Source: Verrucomicrobiaceae bacterium (lineage in GTDB: Bacteria > Verrucomicrobiota > Verrucomicrobiia > Verrucomicrobiales > Verrucomicrobiaceae). From it: 64,000 bases of DNA. How positions within the stretch are numbered: position 1 is the stretch's first letter; the number at the start of each line of letters is the position of its first letter. Below are positions 43,008 through 51,512 of this stretch, piece after piece. The notes beneath the pieces were generated by a model. That model made no database searches. It was not told where the DNA came from and saw only the letters and a list, made by a program, of their open reading frames with translations. Made by a program: the position numbers and the translations under genes. Location: contig JABTUN010000001.1 in assembly GCA_015075365.1 (NCBI GenBank), positions 1,860,001-1,924,000 of the forward strand, written 5' to 3'.

Positions 43008-45341
43008 TCAGGTAGCGGGGGCCGGGCGCGCGGCGGCCTCCTCAGCGGCGCGTCGGGCCGCCTCCTCCGCAGCCCTGCGGGCCTCGTCTTCCGCGCGGCG
43101 CGCTGCCTCGGCCGCCTGGCGCATGGCTTCCTCTTGTGCGCGGCGCTGGGCCTCTTCCTGCGCGCGCTGCATCGCCTCTTCCTGGGCACGACGCGCGGCC
43201 TCCTCTGCCTGGCGGCGGGCTTCTTCCTGTGCCAGGCGCATCTGTTCCTCAGCAGCCCGCCGCTGGGCCTCTTCTTGCGCGCGTTGCATCGCCTCTGCCT
43301 GACGTTGCGCCTCTTGTTGAGCGGCCTGGCGGGCGGCTTCTTCCGCCTGGCGCTGCATCTCGGCCTGGCGCATGCGTTCTTCTTGCAGGATGCGCTCCCG
43401 GGCCTCCTCTTGCGTACGGCGCGCGGCCTCGGCTTCGGCGGCCTGGCGCATCTGCGCTTCCTGTGCCGCGGCAGCACGGGCTGTCTCCTCAGCCTGGCGT
43501 TGCTGCATGGCGGCTGCCTCTGCCTGCTGCCGGGCGGCCTCCTGGGACTCCACAGCAGCACGCGCCTCCGCTTCCGCAGCCAGGCGTTGTTGAAGGGCGG
43601 CTGCCTCCAACTGCTGCTGCGGAATCGTCTCCTGCGGCGTGGTGACTGGTGCCGATTGCTCCGGTGCTGCCGCTGTCACCACCGGCTCCGTGGCGGCTGC
43701 CACCGTGGTGGCCGGTTCCAGTACTGGCGGGGTCATTTGCAGGGAAGTTTCCGCCACTGGCACGAGCGGAGCGCTTGCCGGAGCGGCAGCGGGATCGACG
43801 GGGGATGCCGCGCTGTCTGGCAACAGCGCATGGGGTGTCACCATTGGCGTCCGAGTTGCCTCCGGGGAGGTTCCCAAGGGTGAGATCTCTGGTGCCCCGG
43901 TCAGCAGAGCCGATGTCTCCGGCACTGGGGGCGTTCCCAAGGGTGACAAGGGCGTGCGTGCGGGGCTTTCGGGACTCGGGAGCGGGTCCGGGACCGTTGT
44001 CCCGGCGGTTTGCGGGCTTGTCTCCGATGTTCCTAGCGATTCTACTGCCAGGGGCTGCACCATTTTAACCGCCTGCTCCGGCCGGGCAGGCAGAGAGGCT
44101 GGAAACGTGACCGCAGGCACGGCTGTGAGGGTTTCTGACGATGGCTGCGAAAGCGATATCGGGGTGCTGAAGCCGGTCGGCTCCGCTGCAGGGCCCGCCG
44201 CTACGGCGGGCGAAGTGGAGGCGCCCTCTGGCTGGCTGTCCTCCTCAAGAACCTGCATCACCCGGGCATGGGCTTCCGGGGCCAGGTTCGCCAGGGGGTT
44301 TGCCGGTGTCGGGCTGGTGATGCGCTCTGCGATGACGACGTCCGGGAGCTTGAGCGTGGCGGCGGCCGGAGGCAGCTCGATGATGCCGATGGTGGCGCTC
44401 CCGGCGGGCTGGTGCGAGGCCAGTACGGGGCGCAGGGGCAGGGTGGCCGGATCAGCAGGCTTGATCTGGCTTTGCGGCACGGGCTGGCGGCAGGCCTGCT
44501 CCACCTGATGCCGTGGCGGCCCGCCGTGGTGCATGTAGAGGCGGTGTCCCGCACCGCCACCGCAGGGGACGATCCGGGTGATGTTCACGGTCTGGCTGAA
44601 GATGGCGGTGTTGTAAGAGACGGGGTGATGAAGGGTGGTATAGGTAGGGCACACAAACTGGGAGGTGCGGATGAAGGTGTAGCTGGACGGCCCCAGGCCA
44701 TAGCGGCTGTCACAATCCCGCCGGACCTCTGTGCACAGGCCGCGCTCCGGCGGCAGCGGTGCCCAGCCGATGTGGTCACGGCTCTGCCGCCACGCGACCC
44801 ACGCGGGCGCCCATTCGCCGCCGGGCACCCAGATCCATCCGTGATCCACCAGCTGAAGCCAGCGTCCGTAGTGATAGGTGGCCCAGCCGAAAGACTCGTT
44901 CGAGCGCCAGGCCCAGCCGAGAGTGGTCCAGGCCCAGCATCCATCGACATAGGGCCGCCAAGTCCGCGTCCTGGCCGCCCGCGGCTGGAAACACAGGCCG
45001 TGTCCTGTGACTTCGAGCCAGCGGCCATGGGGGGCCAGACGCTCGTAAAAGATCGAGAAGTCCCGGGGCGCGGCCTGTGGAGTCGCGGAGGGCGGCGTGG
45101 ACATGGCGAGGCGCTGCGTGATCGTGTCACTCTGCCTCCGCGCCGCATCCGCCTGGGAGCGCAGCGTCTCGTTCTGCTGGCGCAGGGAGTCGAGCTGGCC
45201 GCGCAGGGCGTCATTCTCCTGCTGGCGCAGCTTTTGCTCCATTTCTGCCAACTGCCGGTCCAGCAGGGCGCTGCGTGCCTCGAACTCCACCGCCTGCCGC
45301 GCCAGCGCATCGCGCCATTCCGTCAGTTGCACATCTGGCAC
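43008..45341 (-). CDS. DUF6600 protein with long Ala/Glu/Gln coiled coil (frameshifted lipoprotein start)
   Basis: From the GTG at 45341 a 777-residue protein is read: a short coiled coil, a DUF6600-like Trp-rich repeat region (residues about 90-210, e.g. GRWLEVTGHGLC, SFGWATYHYGRWLQLVDHG, WVPGGEWAPAWVAWR), a Pro/Thr/Ser-rich stretch, and about 220 residues of (A/Q)EEARRQAEE-type coiled coil to the C-terminus. Upstream, a lipoprotein signal (FASIAALTLSNC, then GRTPPAAG) lies in the same frame, but its ATG at 45453 (MKLLSA) is in another frame; one extra T near 45435 would explain this. The real gene is probably 43008-45453 with a frameshift. Function unknown; likely an envelope structural protein. 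Confidence 0.75.
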   Translation of the reverse strand: MPDVQLTEWRDALARQAVEFEARSALLDRQLAEMEQKLRQQENDALRGQLDSLRQQNETLRSQADAARRQSDTITQRLAMSTPPSATPQAAPRDFSIFYERLAPHGRWLEVTGHGLCFQPRAARTRTWRPYVDGCWAWTTLGWAWRSNESFGWATYHYGRWLQLVDHGWIWVPGGEWAPAWVAWRQSRDHIGWAPLPPERGLCTEVRRDCDSRYGLGPSSYTFIRTSQFVCPTYTTLHHPVSYNTAIFSQTVNITRIVPCGGGAGHRLYMHHGGPPRHQVEQACRQPVPQSQIKPADPATLPLRPVLASHQPAGSATIGIIELPPAAATLKLPDVVIAERITSPTPANPLANLAPEAHARVMQVLEEDSQPEGASTSPAVAAGPAAEPTGFSTPISLSQPSSETLTAVPAVTFPASLPARPEQAVKMVQPLAVESLGTSETSPQTAGTTVPDPLPSPESPARTPLSPLGTPPVPETSALLTGAPEISPLGTSPEATRTPMVTPHALLPDSAASPVDPAAAPASAPLVPVAETSLQMTPPVLEPATTVAAATEPVVTAAAPEQSAPVTTPQETIPQQQLEAAALQQRLAAEAEARAAVESQEAARQQAEAAAMQQRQAEETARAAAAQEAQMRQAAEAEAARRTQEEARERILQEERMRQAEMQRQAEEAARQAAQQEAQRQAEAMQRAQEEAQRRAAEEQMRLAQEEARRQAEEAARRAQEEAMQRAQEEAQRRAQEEAMRQAAEAARRAEDEARRAAEEAARRAAEEAAARPAPAT

Positions 45342-45522
45342 GGGGGGCTGCGTGATCGGAGCGGCGGCGGGTCCGGCGGCGGGCGGCGTCCGTCCACAGT
45401 TCGATAGCGTGAGCGCGGCAATGGAGGCGAATAGAAGCGGACAGCAACTTCATGGCCGCGCTCGGACGCGCCCCCACGGGCGTTCATTCACTCAATACAG
45501 GATTTTGCGCCTCGTCGCAGCC

Positions 45523-46515
45523 TCACGCCGGCTGGCGCACATGTGCCCAGGCATGCACATGCGGATCACCGCGGAAGTAGAAGACCGCGTTCGGGCCTTC
45601 GATCTGCCACACATCCCACACACCATCCTTGCCCACGTCCTGATCTTTGAAGAAGGCCATGTGCAGGTTGTCGAAGCCGCCTGCTTCAATGTAGCTCGCG
45701 GCTTCCTTGGCATCGTGCTCGCGGAAAGGTTTGAGCAAATCGCCGATCACCTTGCGCACGAGGTCCTTCTGATCGCTGCTGAGATCGCTCATGCGGATGC
45801 CTTCGAGGCCGGATTTCTTGCCGGTGAGCTCCACGGTGAAGTTCCCGCGTTCCTGACGCGATTTGCCGAGCAGGGCGGTCTCGCGCTGCTTGCCGTCGAG
45901 CGCGGCGAAGACCTCGTTCGCCCGCTTTGCCTGATACCAGTACACATTGCCCGGATGATCCGGCTTCTCATTGAAGCTGCCGGCGGCATGCCCGTAGAAG
46001 ATCGGGCCGCCAAAGGCCGCGCCCTTCTCGCTGTCACCATCGCAGCGGCGCGTGCAGTGGCGGCCGGTGAGAACAAACTCGAACTGGCCGGTTCCCGGCT
46101 CCCCGAACAGCGCAATGGAGGCGCTGGGGAAGCCGCCGTCGCCCTTGTTGTCGTGGTCGAACTGCTTCCAGACCTCCTTTTTGTATTCGTCGCTGTGCAG
46201 CTTGTCGAAAATCTCGCGCACCATGGCCTGCTGGTCGGCATTGAGCACCTCGCGGATGGGCTGCTTGATGATGTGCCAGTTGTTATCGACTTTCAGGCGG
46301 CGCGGGTCGCTCCACGGCAGGCAGAGGATGGATTTCTGCTTCTCATCGAGCGTCTTGTAGAGCTGGGTGACGAGGGTTTCGGACGGCAGCGAGGCCGCCG
46401 GAGCCGGCGCAGCATAGGCGGAGCCCAAAAAGCCCGCGGCAGCCGCCTGGGCGCTGCGGGTGATGAATTCACGACGGGAGTAAGGCGATGGGGCGGGGTT
46501 GGAGAGCGTGTTCAT
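45523..46515 (-). CDS. DUF3500 domain secreted protein
   Basis: A 330-residue protein with a Tat signal (SRREFITRSAQAAAAGFLG). The DUF3500 region covers about residues 45-325 and includes DEKQKSILCLPWSDPRR, HSDEYKKEVWKQ and the C-terminal WDVWQIEGPNAVFYFRGDPH, then VHAWAHVR. The role of DUF3500 is not established. The Tat route implies folding with a cofactor before export. It is followed on the same strand by the DUF6600 gene; upstream is the gene at 46578, with a 62-bp gap. Confidence 0.88.
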   Translation of the reverse strand: MNTLSNPAPSPYSRREFITRSAQAAAAGFLGSAYAAPAPAASLPSETLVTQLYKTLDEKQKSILCLPWSDPRRLKVDNNWHIIKQPIREVLNADQQAMVREIFDKLHSDEYKKEVWKQFDHDNKGDGGFPSASIALFGEPGTGQFEFVLTGRHCTRRCDGDSEKGAAFGGPIFYGHAAGSFNEKPDHPGNVYWYQAKRANEVFAALDGKQRETALLGKSRQERGNFTVELTGKKSGLEGIRMSDLSSDQKDLVRKVIGDLLKPFREHDAKEAASYIEAGGFDNLHMAFFKDQDVGKDGVWDVWQIEGPNAVFYFRGDPHVHAWAHVRQPA

Positions 46516-46577
46516 GGCGTGTTTTTACCAAACGCCGCCGAAACCGGGAAGTTTTTTGTTGGGAGCCTTTTCCCCGG

Positions 46578-47384
46578 TCACTTTTCCTTTTCCCACACGG
46601 CCTGGACCAGCGTCTCGATGCCCTGGTGCATTTTCAAGAGGGCATCCTGCTCCGGCGCGGGCTTGGGCGCGGCCTGCCAGGCAGTCTGGGCCTCGGTGAT
46701 CGCCGTCTGGACACGCTGGATCAGCGCCGTCTGGCGTTGCTTCTCGCTCACCTTGCCGATCCGGTCGCGCATCTCCTGGAGAGTGTTCGGGGCACCCATG
46801 CACAGGGGGCGTGCTTCCGGCATCGGGCTCTCGACGGCCAGTTTCGAGGCCACTTCGAGAATCCGCAGCCACAAGCCGGTATCGATCAGCAGAGCGAGGT
46901 CCTCATCCTGCATCTCGCGCAGAAAGGCCAGCAACTGCTGGTGGCTTTCCGCGATTTCGACCGCCAGCTCCTTCCACTGCTCCGTTTCCGCCATTTTGCC
47001 CTGGGCCATGAGGCGCGGCATGAGTTTTTCCCCCACGCCGAGCGTGCGGCAGTAGCTCACAATGTCCTGGTTCGTGTTGCGGAACTGCTGCGCGTCCCCG
47101 GACTGCCAGATCAGGTAGCTTTCCCCGATCAACGTCCCCAGGATCAGCGCCGACCGCGCGCGATCCGTGGGCGGCGTGGGTGGTGGCGGGCGGAACAGCA
47201 GCCGCCAGCGCGCCTTGGCCGTCTTTCCGAGCAGGTCGAGAAACTCTGCGGGAGTCGGGTCCGCCACGACAATGATGGGTGAAACCGTGAATCCCGGCGG
47301 GTTGGAGGCACCCTGGCCCCAAACCGTCCCCGCGCACGCGATGAGGCAAATCGCGTGCAAAAGACGGCGGAGGCTGGCTGGCAT
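46578..47384 (-). CDS. Secreted protein of unknown function
   Basis: A 268-residue protein starting MPASLRRLLHAICLIACAG, a Sec signal. The mature part begins with SNPPGFTVSPIIVVADPTP. It is then mostly helical, with a Pro-rich loop (RPPPPTPPTD) and a long C-terminal helix pair. No domain is recognised. It starts 33 bp after the glmS stop on the same strand, so it may be read through from glmS. An ATG eight codons further upstream is also possible. Confidence 0.7.
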   Translation of the reverse strand: MPASLRRLLHAICLIACAGTVWGQGASNPPGFTVSPIIVVADPTPAEFLDLLGKTAKARWRLLFRPPPPTPPTDRARSALILGTLIGESYLIWQSGDAQQFRNTNQDIVSYCRTLGVGEKLMPRLMAQGKMAETEQWKELAVEIAESHQQLLAFLREMQDEDLALLIDTGLWLRILEVASKLAVESPMPEARPLCMGAPNTLQEMRDRIGKVSEKQRQTALIQRVQTAITEAQTAWQAAPKPAPEQDALLKMHQGIETLVQAVWEKEK

Positions 47385-47417
47385 GGCTGGCGGGTGTGGA
47401 CGGTGCAAAGCCCAGTA

Positions 47418-49268
47418 TTACTCAACTGTGACGCTTTTCGCCAGATTTCTCGGTTTATCCACGTCGCAGCCGCGCGCCACCGCGGTGTAGTAGCTTAGCA
47501 ACTGCAGCGGGATGACGTTCAGGATCGGCGTGAGGTAGCTGGGGCAGTCCGGGACGTAGATGACGTCCTGGGTGAGGCGTTCCAGCTCCGTGCGGCCCTC
47601 GGTGGTGACGGCGATGACGGGTCCTTTGCGGGCGAGCACCTCCTCGATATTGCTCACATTCTTGTCGAACACCGCGTCGTCGGGCGCGATGAACACGCTC
47701 GGCATGTCCGGCTTCACCAGGGCGATCACGCCGTGCTTCAACTCGGCGCTGGGATGGCCGCTGGCGTAGATGTAGCTGATCTCCTTCATCTTGAGAGCGC
47801 CTTCGAGCGCCACGGGATAATTCGCCTGGCGCCCCATGAAAAGCATGCCCTCGGCGTGCGCGTGCTTCTCGGCGATGGTTTTGATCTTGTCCGCCTGTTT
47901 GAGGATGGTCACGATCTTGTCCGGCAGGGCTTCGAGCTGGTCGATCATTTCGAGGCCATCGACGCTCGACAAATGATGAATGCGTCCCAAAAGCAAGCTT
48001 AGCAGCGTGAGGATCGTGACCTGCGAGGTAAAGGTCTTCGTGGCAGCGACGCCGATCTCCGGCCCCGCGTGGATGTACACGCCGCCATCGCTCTCACGCG
48101 CGATGGTGCTGCCCACCGTGTTCACGATGCCGAGGCAGCGGATGCCCTTGCGCTGGCCTTCACGCATGGCGGCGAGCGTGTCGATGGTCTCGCCGCTCTG
48201 GCTCATCACGAATTGCAGCGTGTTCTTGTTCGCCGGCACGTTGCGGTAGCGGAACTCGCTGGCGATTTCGACCTCCGTCGGCACGCGGGCGAGCGTCTCG
48301 ATCAAATACTCGCCCACCATGGCCGCATGATACGCTGTGCCGCAGCCGGCAAGGATGATGCGGTCGATCTGCGCCAGCTCGCGCGGGGACATGTTCAGGC
48401 CGCCGAGCACCGCCGTGCATTCATCGCGGGAAAGACGGCCGCGCATCGCATTGCGCAGGCTCTGCGGCTGCTCGTAGATCTCCTTGAGCATGTAGTGCGG
48501 GAAGTCGCCCTTCTCCGCGTCGTCGGCGCTGAATTCCACGCGGCTCACTTTCACCTCCGCAGGCGTGCCCTGGTGCGATTGCACGTCGTAGCTGTCTTTC
48601 GTGATCGTGACGATGTCGTAGTCGTTCAGATACACGACATCGCGCGTGTGATTCACCACCGCCGCCACGTCGCTGGCCAGGAAATGCTCATTTTTGCCCA
48701 GGCCGATGATCAACGGGCTGCCGAGACGCGCGCCGACGATCACGCCCGGGAGGTCGGCATGCATGACGGCGATGCCGTAGGTGCCTTTCACGCGGGCGAG
48801 CGCTGATTTGACCGCGTTTACGAGCCGCTGTGCGCCATCCTTCTCGGTCGATTCGTCAAAGTAGGTGCCGACGAGATGGGAGAGCACCTCCGTGTCCGTC
48901 TGCGAGTGGAAGGTGTGACCCTTCGCGGCAAGCTGGTCACGGAGGGACTGGTAGTTCTCGATCACGCCATTGTGAACGAGCACCAGTTTGCCGCCTTGGT
49001 CGGGATGCGGGTGGGCGTTTTCGTCGGTGGCGGGGCCGTGCGTGGCCCAGCGGGTGTGGGAGATGCCCATCGTGCCCTCCGGCTTCGCGTCATCCACCGC
49101 CTGGCGCAGATTGTCGATGCGCCCGGCCTTTTTCACGATGTGCAGTCCGCTCGCGCCACACAGCGCCACGCCGGCCGAGTCATAGCCGCGATATTCCAAA
49201 CGCCGCAGGCCATCCAGGAGGATGGTGCTGGCCTGACGATTGCCGATGTATCCAACGATTCCGCACAT
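47418..49268 (-). CDS. glmS: Glutamine--fructose-6-phosphate aminotransferase (isomerizing)
   Basis: A 616-residue GlmS, the usual length. The N-terminal glutaminase domain starts MCGIVGYIG with the nucleophile Cys2 and includes GISHTRWATHG. Two SIS isomerase domains follow, with ILAGCGTAYHAAMVGEYL, FVMSQSGETIDTLAAMREG and the Lys-containing end. The last residues AKSVTVE are typical. It makes glucosamine-6-phosphate for peptidoglycan and lipopolysaccharide. It is divergent from the FAD oxidoreductase, with 126 bp between. No glmS-type ribozyme is visible upstream. Confidence 0.97.
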   Translation of the reverse strand: MCGIVGYIGNRQASTILLDGLRRLEYRGYDSAGVALCGASGLHIVKKAGRIDNLRQAVDDAKPEGTMGISHTRWATHGPATDENAHPHPDQGGKLVLVHNGVIENYQSLRDQLAAKGHTFHSQTDTEVLSHLVGTYFDESTEKDGAQRLVNAVKSALARVKGTYGIAVMHADLPGVIVGARLGSPLIIGLGKNEHFLASDVAAVVNHTRDVVYLNDYDIVTITKDSYDVQSHQGTPAEVKVSRVEFSADDAEKGDFPHYMLKEIYEQPQSLRNAMRGRLSRDECTAVLGGLNMSPRELAQIDRIILAGCGTAYHAAMVGEYLIETLARVPTEVEIASEFRYRNVPANKNTLQFVMSQSGETIDTLAAMREGQRKGIRCLGIVNTVGSTIARESDGGVYIHAGPEIGVAATKTFTSQVTILTLLSLLLGRIHHLSSVDGLEMIDQLEALPDKIVTILKQADKIKTIAEKHAHAEGMLFMGRQANYPVALEGALKMKEISYIYASGHPSAELKHGVIALVKPDMPSVFIAPDDAVFDKNVSNIEEVLARKGPVIAVTTEGRTELERLTQDVIYVPDCPSYLTPILNVIPLQLLSYYTAVARGCDVDKPRNLAKSVTVE

Positions 49269-49394
49269 AAAGGGTCTTTTTGAAGTAGAGGTGAAAAGGG
49301 GGCGGAAACCTACGGTCCAAGCGGCGTGCGCGCCAGTGATTCGTGCCTCGCGGAATGATTTGAAGCCCCTGACTTAGAATGAAATAGAACAAAT

Positions 49395-50432
49395 ATGACC
49401 CGCATTCTCATCATCGGCCAGGGACTCGCCGGCACCGCGCTGGCGTGGCGGCTGCATGAGCGCGGGGTGCCGTTTCTGATCGTGGATCGTGGCGAGGCCG
49501 TCACTTGCTCCAAAGTGGCCGCAGGACTCATCACGCCAGTCACCGGCATGCGCCTGAAAGTGAGCTGGCGCTTCGAAACCTTTTACCCGGAGGCACTGCG
49601 CTTTTACCGCCGCATCGGGAAGCGCCTCGCCACCCGTTTCTTCTTCCCGCGTGGCTATGTGCGTCTGTTAAAGGACGACACGGAGCGCCAAAAGTGGCCG
49701 AAACGGCTCCGCGAATCCGATGTGGGCCCGTTTGTGCATCCTCACACGCCGCGGCTCGATCCTGCGGTCATTTCCCTGCCCCATGAAGGCTTCCAGCAGC
49801 GCCACGCCGCCTGGCTCGATACGGTGACCTACCTGGAGGCCAGCCGTCATTTCTTTGGCGACGCCTTTCAAACCGCCGTCATCCAGCCCGGCGATGTGCA
49901 GGACGATGCCGATGGCATCACCTGGAGCGGCCAGCGTTTCAGCCATGTCGTCTGGGCACAGGGCTGGCAGGCCGCGCAGCACCCGCTGTTTCATTGGATT
50001 CCGTTTCAGAATGCCCTCGGCACCATCTTGACCGCGAAAGCGGATCTGCAGAATGAGCGCCGCATCCTCAACCGCGGCTGCTGGCTCATCCCGCGTGCCG
50101 ACGGCACCCTGCGGGCCGGATCGACCTACGAATGGCAGTTCACCGGGCCGCACACGGCATCCGCAGCCGCTCTCACCGCTCTTGAGACCAAGCTGCGCAA
50201 CCTCCTCGCCGTGCCGGTCGAGCTGCTCGATGCCCAAAGCGCCGTGCGCCCCATCATCAAGGGCAAACAAGCGCTCCTCGGCACGCATCCATCGCATCCG
50301 CGCGTCGCCTTTTTCAACGGCCTCGGCTCCAAAGGCTCCCTGCGCGCCCCATGGCTGGCGAAACACCTCGTGGAGCACCTGCTGGATGGAAAGCCGGTCG
50401 ATACGGAGTTCGATTTGCAGGGAAACACCTGA
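49395..50432 (+). CDS. FAD-dependent oxidoreductase (DAO family)
   Basis: A 345-residue protein with an N-terminal dinucleotide-binding motif ILIIGQGLAGTALAWRLHERG, then VDRGEAVTCSKVAAGLITPVTG. The C-terminal RPIIKGKQALLGTHPSHP and FFNGLGSKGSLRAPWLAKHL close the FAD fold. It belongs to the D-amino-acid-oxidase/MnmC-C-like group and is cytoplasmic; the substrate is unknown. Its last codons (PVDTEFDLQGN) are repeated in degenerate form about 630 bp downstream at 51030-51071, beyond a RelE toxin-antitoxin module. It is convergent with the toxin gene, with 1 bp between the stop codons. Confidence 0.9.
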   Translation: MTRILIIGQGLAGTALAWRLHERGVPFLIVDRGEAVTCSKVAAGLITPVTGMRLKVSWRFETFYPEALRFYRRIGKRLATRFFFPRGYVRLLKDDTERQKWPKRLRESDVGPFVHPHTPRLDPAVISLPHEGFQQRHAAWLDTVTYLEASRHFFGDAFQTAVIQPGDVQDDADGITWSGQRFSHVVWAQGWQAAQHPLFHWIPFQNALGTILTAKADLQNERRILNRGCWLIPRADGTLRAGSTYEWQFTGPHTASAAALTALETKLRNLLAVPVELLDAQSAVRPIIKGKQALLGTHPSHPRVAFFNGLGSKGSLRAPWLAKHLVEHLLDGKPVDTEFDLQGNT

Positions 50433-50433
50433 C
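50396..50433 (+). repeat. Tail repeat, copy 1 (3' end of the FAD oxidoreductase)
   Basis: This stretch is the end of the oxidoreductase gene. Its CGATACGGAGTTCGATTTGC segment plus AGG agrees with the segment at 51034-51056 at 21 of 23 bases. The repeat brackets the RelE module between them. Confidence 0.65.
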
Positions 50434-50745
50434 TCATAGCCCCCTCAATCGACGCGCAATGGCATCGGGGTCCTGCCGGGTGTCTAGAAAGGCGTGCACA
50501 AAGACACGATTGCCTTCCTGCACATAAAACAGGGCAAAACGTCGTTTGTAACCGGTGAGCAGTCTTCGCACGCGGGTTGTGCCATGCACATGCGCTCCGA
50601 GCGCGGGGAACTGGCTCAACAGCTCCAGCGAATGGTCGAGCGGATCCCGCAAGATCTTCAGGGCGGCATCATGATCGCCGATTTGATTGTAGAGGTGCAG
50701 CAGGTCTCCCTCCGCGCCACGCGTCCAGACGATTTCACTCTTCAC
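50434..50745 (-). CDS. RelE/ParE-family toxin
   Basis: A 103-residue protein with the RelE/ParE pattern: WTRGAEGDLLHLYNQIGD, then a helix LELLSQFPALG, then strands TRVRRLLTGYKRRFALFYVQ and NRVFVHAFLDTRQDPD. ParE members poison gyrase and RelE members cleave mRNA; the type cannot be told apart here. It overlaps the upstream antitoxin by 11 bp. Its stop lies 1 bp from the oxidoreductase stop in convergent orientation. Confidence 0.85.
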   Translation of the reverse strand: MKSEIVWTRGAEGDLLHLYNQIGDHDAALKILRDPLDHSLELLSQFPALGAHVHGTTRVRRLLTGYKRRFALFYVQEGNRVFVHAFLDTRQDPDAIARRLRGL

Positions 50746-50962
50746 TGCGGGAAAAGACTCTGGATTTCACCTCATCCCAGGTGGAAACACATGAAGGATC
50801 GGCCGCGTGTCCAGCGAGGCGTTGATCGAGCAGCATCAGAACGCCGGCTTCCACACGGACCTCACCCTCCTCGACATCAGCGTTGTCCCACAACTCCTCG
50901 GCGAGCTGGCGCTTCGCTTTGGGCGGCAGTTGCCGCAACGCGGGCATGTTCTCCAGAATCAT
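50735..50962 (-). CDS. Addiction-module antitoxin
   Basis: A 75-residue protein with the addiction-module (antitoxin) pattern: RQLPPKAKRQLAEELWDN near the start and STWDEVKSRVFSRSEE at the end. It lies before, and overlaps, the RelE/ParE toxin, as expected for this antitoxin-first pairing. It probably both blocks the toxin and contributes to autoregulation. Confidence 0.82.
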   Translation of the reverse strand: MILENMPALRQLPPKAKRQLAEELWDNADVEEGEVRVEAGVLMLLDQRLAGHAADPSCVSTWDEVKSRVFSRSEE

Positions 50963-51029
50963 GAAGTTAGTTTATCGTTTCGCCAGACCGGACGCAAACG
51001 CTCTTTCAGGCGGCATGGGAAGCGGTGTG

Positions 51030-51071
51030 CCGCTCGATATGAAGTTCGATTTGCAGGCGAATGCCATCTGA
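51030..51071 (+). repeat. Tail repeat, copy 2 (detached oxidoreductase-like 3' end)
   Basis: In frame it encodes PLDMKFDLQANAI and a TGA, parallel to PVDTEFDLQGNT and TGA at the oxidoreductase end. It lies between the antitoxin start and the end of the TPM gene and is not attached to any gene of its own. The similarity extends weakly upstream (GGCATGGGAAGC against GGATGGAAAGC). Confidence 0.65.
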
Positions 51072-51076
51072 GCGCC

Positions 51077-51511
51077 TCACTCCCGCACGACGTCGTCCGG
51101 CAGTTCCTGATGATCGTTCTCCTGGGGTGGGAAATGCCTGGCCAGCACGGCGCCGATGCGCTCGATGACCCGGATGAGCGCCCCGGTGTAGTCGCCTGCG
51201 TGAAAGCCGGCTGCCAAATCCTCCGCGCATGAATTCCAAAACGCCTCGCCGCAATATTGATGGAGCCCTTCGTCGCCCACGAGCGCGAATTGACGCGATC
51301 TCGGGGCGAGAAACACCAGCGCCGCATTCCGCCGCGCTGTCTGGTCCATTCGCAGTCGCGTGAACACCGCCCGCGCCTCCTTCAACGGCTCCGCGATGGA
51401 ACGATTGGTGATAAACACACGCACCTCGCCGCTGGAACGCGTTTCCACGCTCCGGATGGCAGCCAGCACCTCCGCATCGTGAATGTGGGTGGTCATTTCC
51501 TCGGCATTCAT
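51077..51511 (-). CDS. TPM-domain protein (second, short copy)
   Basis: A 144-residue protein formed by one TPM domain (HDAEVLAAIRSVETRSSGEVRVFI, then RNAALVFLAPRSRQFALVGDEG). It has no signal peptide. It follows the longer TPM protein with a 1-bp gap, the usual arrangement LemA-TPM-TPM. TPM proteins are linked to membrane protein quality control and, in plants, photosystem II repair; the bacterial role is unclear. The ATG at 51511 was chosen; the frame upstream is antisense to the Gly-rich tail. Confidence 0.85.
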   Translation of the reverse strand: MNAEEMTTHIHDAEVLAAIRSVETRSSGEVRVFITNRSIAEPLKEARAVFTRLRMDQTARRNAALVFLAPRSRQFALVGDEGLHQYCGEAFWNSCAEDLAAGFHAGDYTGALIRVIERIGAVLARHFPPQENDHQELPDDVVRE

Positions 51512-51512
51512 G

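Noticed and set aside
43136..44508. Long plus-strand frames opposite the coiled-coil gene
   Set aside because: They are antisense of the repetitive Ala/Glu/Arg coding and of the Pro/Thr-rich part; repetition in the coding strand produces them.
49269..49394. glmS ribozyme upstream of glmS
   Set aside because: The 126-bp divergent gap is too short and lacks the ribozyme core; nothing structured was recognised.
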